Position numbers and translations under genes: made by a program. Positions 5,268 to 5,475 of a stretch of DNA of 5,475 bases are shown piece after piece (positions within the stretch are counted from its first letter, which is position 1; the number at the start of each line of letters is the position of its first letter). Source of the stretch: Bacillota bacterium (GTDB lineage Bacteria > Bacillota > Clostridia > Peptostreptococcales > Anaerovoracaceae). The notes under the pieces are model-generated. The model made no database searches. It was not told the origin of the DNA and was given only the letters and a program-made list of their open reading frames with translations. The DNA lies in assembly GCA_017549385.1 (NCBI GenBank), contig JAFYUX010000123.1:1-5475 (forward strand), in the 5' to 3' direction.

Positions 5268-5475
5268 ATGGCTAAAGCAAAAAAGGTACAAACTGTCTAT
5301 GTGTGTCAGGAATGCGGATACGACAGCCCGAAATGGATGGGCCAGTGTATCTGCGGTGCCTGGAACACCATGGTAGAAGAAAAAATAAGACCGGCGGAAG
5401 AAGATAACAGACGCCGTACCGGTTCCGTGACCGCCGGCACCGGCAGTGGTGCGGGCAGGGCTGGAAAGCCTGTGC
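5268..5475 (+). CDS. radA: DNA repair/recombination protein RadA (Sms), N-terminal part, cut by window
   Basis: Sixty-nine codons are visible from the ATG at 5268, which has AAAGG 7 nt upstream. The start [23 protein letters not shown] is the classic RadA N-terminus, a four-cysteine zinc finger followed by GAWNTMVEE. RadA is a RecA-like helicase with a Lon-like C-terminal domain that promotes branch migration in recombination; those parts lie outside the window. The zinc finger is odd: C13 and C16 are normally spaced, but the second pair is C27-I-C29, one residue shorter than the usual C-x2-C. After residue 37 comes a Gly/Ala/Thr-rich low-complexity linker (about 52-67) before the expected Walker A region. 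Radiation of gene order fits Firmicutes, where radA lies near disA, yacL and ispD. A separate promoter is not evident; the TGATT-rich leader (5240-5255) has no clear -35/-10. Confidence 0.93.
   Translation, partial: MAKAKKVQTVYVCQECGYDSPKWMGQCICGAWNTMVEEKIRPAEEDNRRRTGSVTAGTGSGAGRAGKPV

Overview
The window looks like a chromosomal segment of a Gram-positive anaerobe of class Clostridia. The reasons are the gene set (a CarD-type regulator, a YacL-type PIN/TRAM membrane protein, a fused IspD-IspF and RadA, which cluster around the radA/disA region in many Firmicutes), the strong AGGAGG-type ribosome binding sites, the consensus sigma-A promoter spacing, and a histidine kinase whose RYYQ/GSGLGLSI C-terminus is typical of clostridial kinases. 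A family cannot be assigned from the sequence alone. Both end genes are cut by the window edge.

The left half (1-2716) reads on the minus strand in the order carD, yacL, ispDF. carD has a near-consensus promoter at 2740-2768 and a 17-nt leader. Between carD and yacL lies a 135-nt spacer with a terminator-like hairpin (2135-2175) and a second small palindrome (2200-2216). yacL and ispDF are separated by only 3 nt and are probably translated from one message. ispDF encodes two steps of the MEP (non-mevalonate) isoprenoid pathway; its IspF half runs off the window.

The central 317-nt spacer (2717-3033) is a divergent control region. Toward carD it holds the sigma-A promoter and a 9-bp direct repeat with an 11-bp period. 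Toward the plus-strand genes it holds three CTCACA/TTCACA hexamers, also exactly 11 bp apart, just upstream of a -10 element. Direct repeats with this period are the usual binding geometry of OmpR/PhoB-family response regulators, and the next gene encodes one.

The right half (3034-5475) reads on the plus strand: the response regulator, its membrane histidine kinase (17-nt overlap, TTG start), then after 61 nt the beginning of radA. The kinase presumably senses an envelope or extracellular signal and phosphorylates the regulator, which may control its own operon and possibly the divergent carD operon.

Two observations stand out besides the divergent control region. First, four perfect 6-7 bp hairpins with the same 3-nt loop (TCC, or GGA on the other strand) occur in ispDF, the regulator linker, the kinase and the radA leader, with different stems each time; this looks like a dispersed short palindrome family. 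Second, the RadA zinc finger is one residue short (C-x2-C-x10-C-x-C instead of C-x2-C-x10-C-x2-C). I did not find a wholly new multi-gene system, and no RNA gene, CRISPR array, transposase or phage gene is visible.
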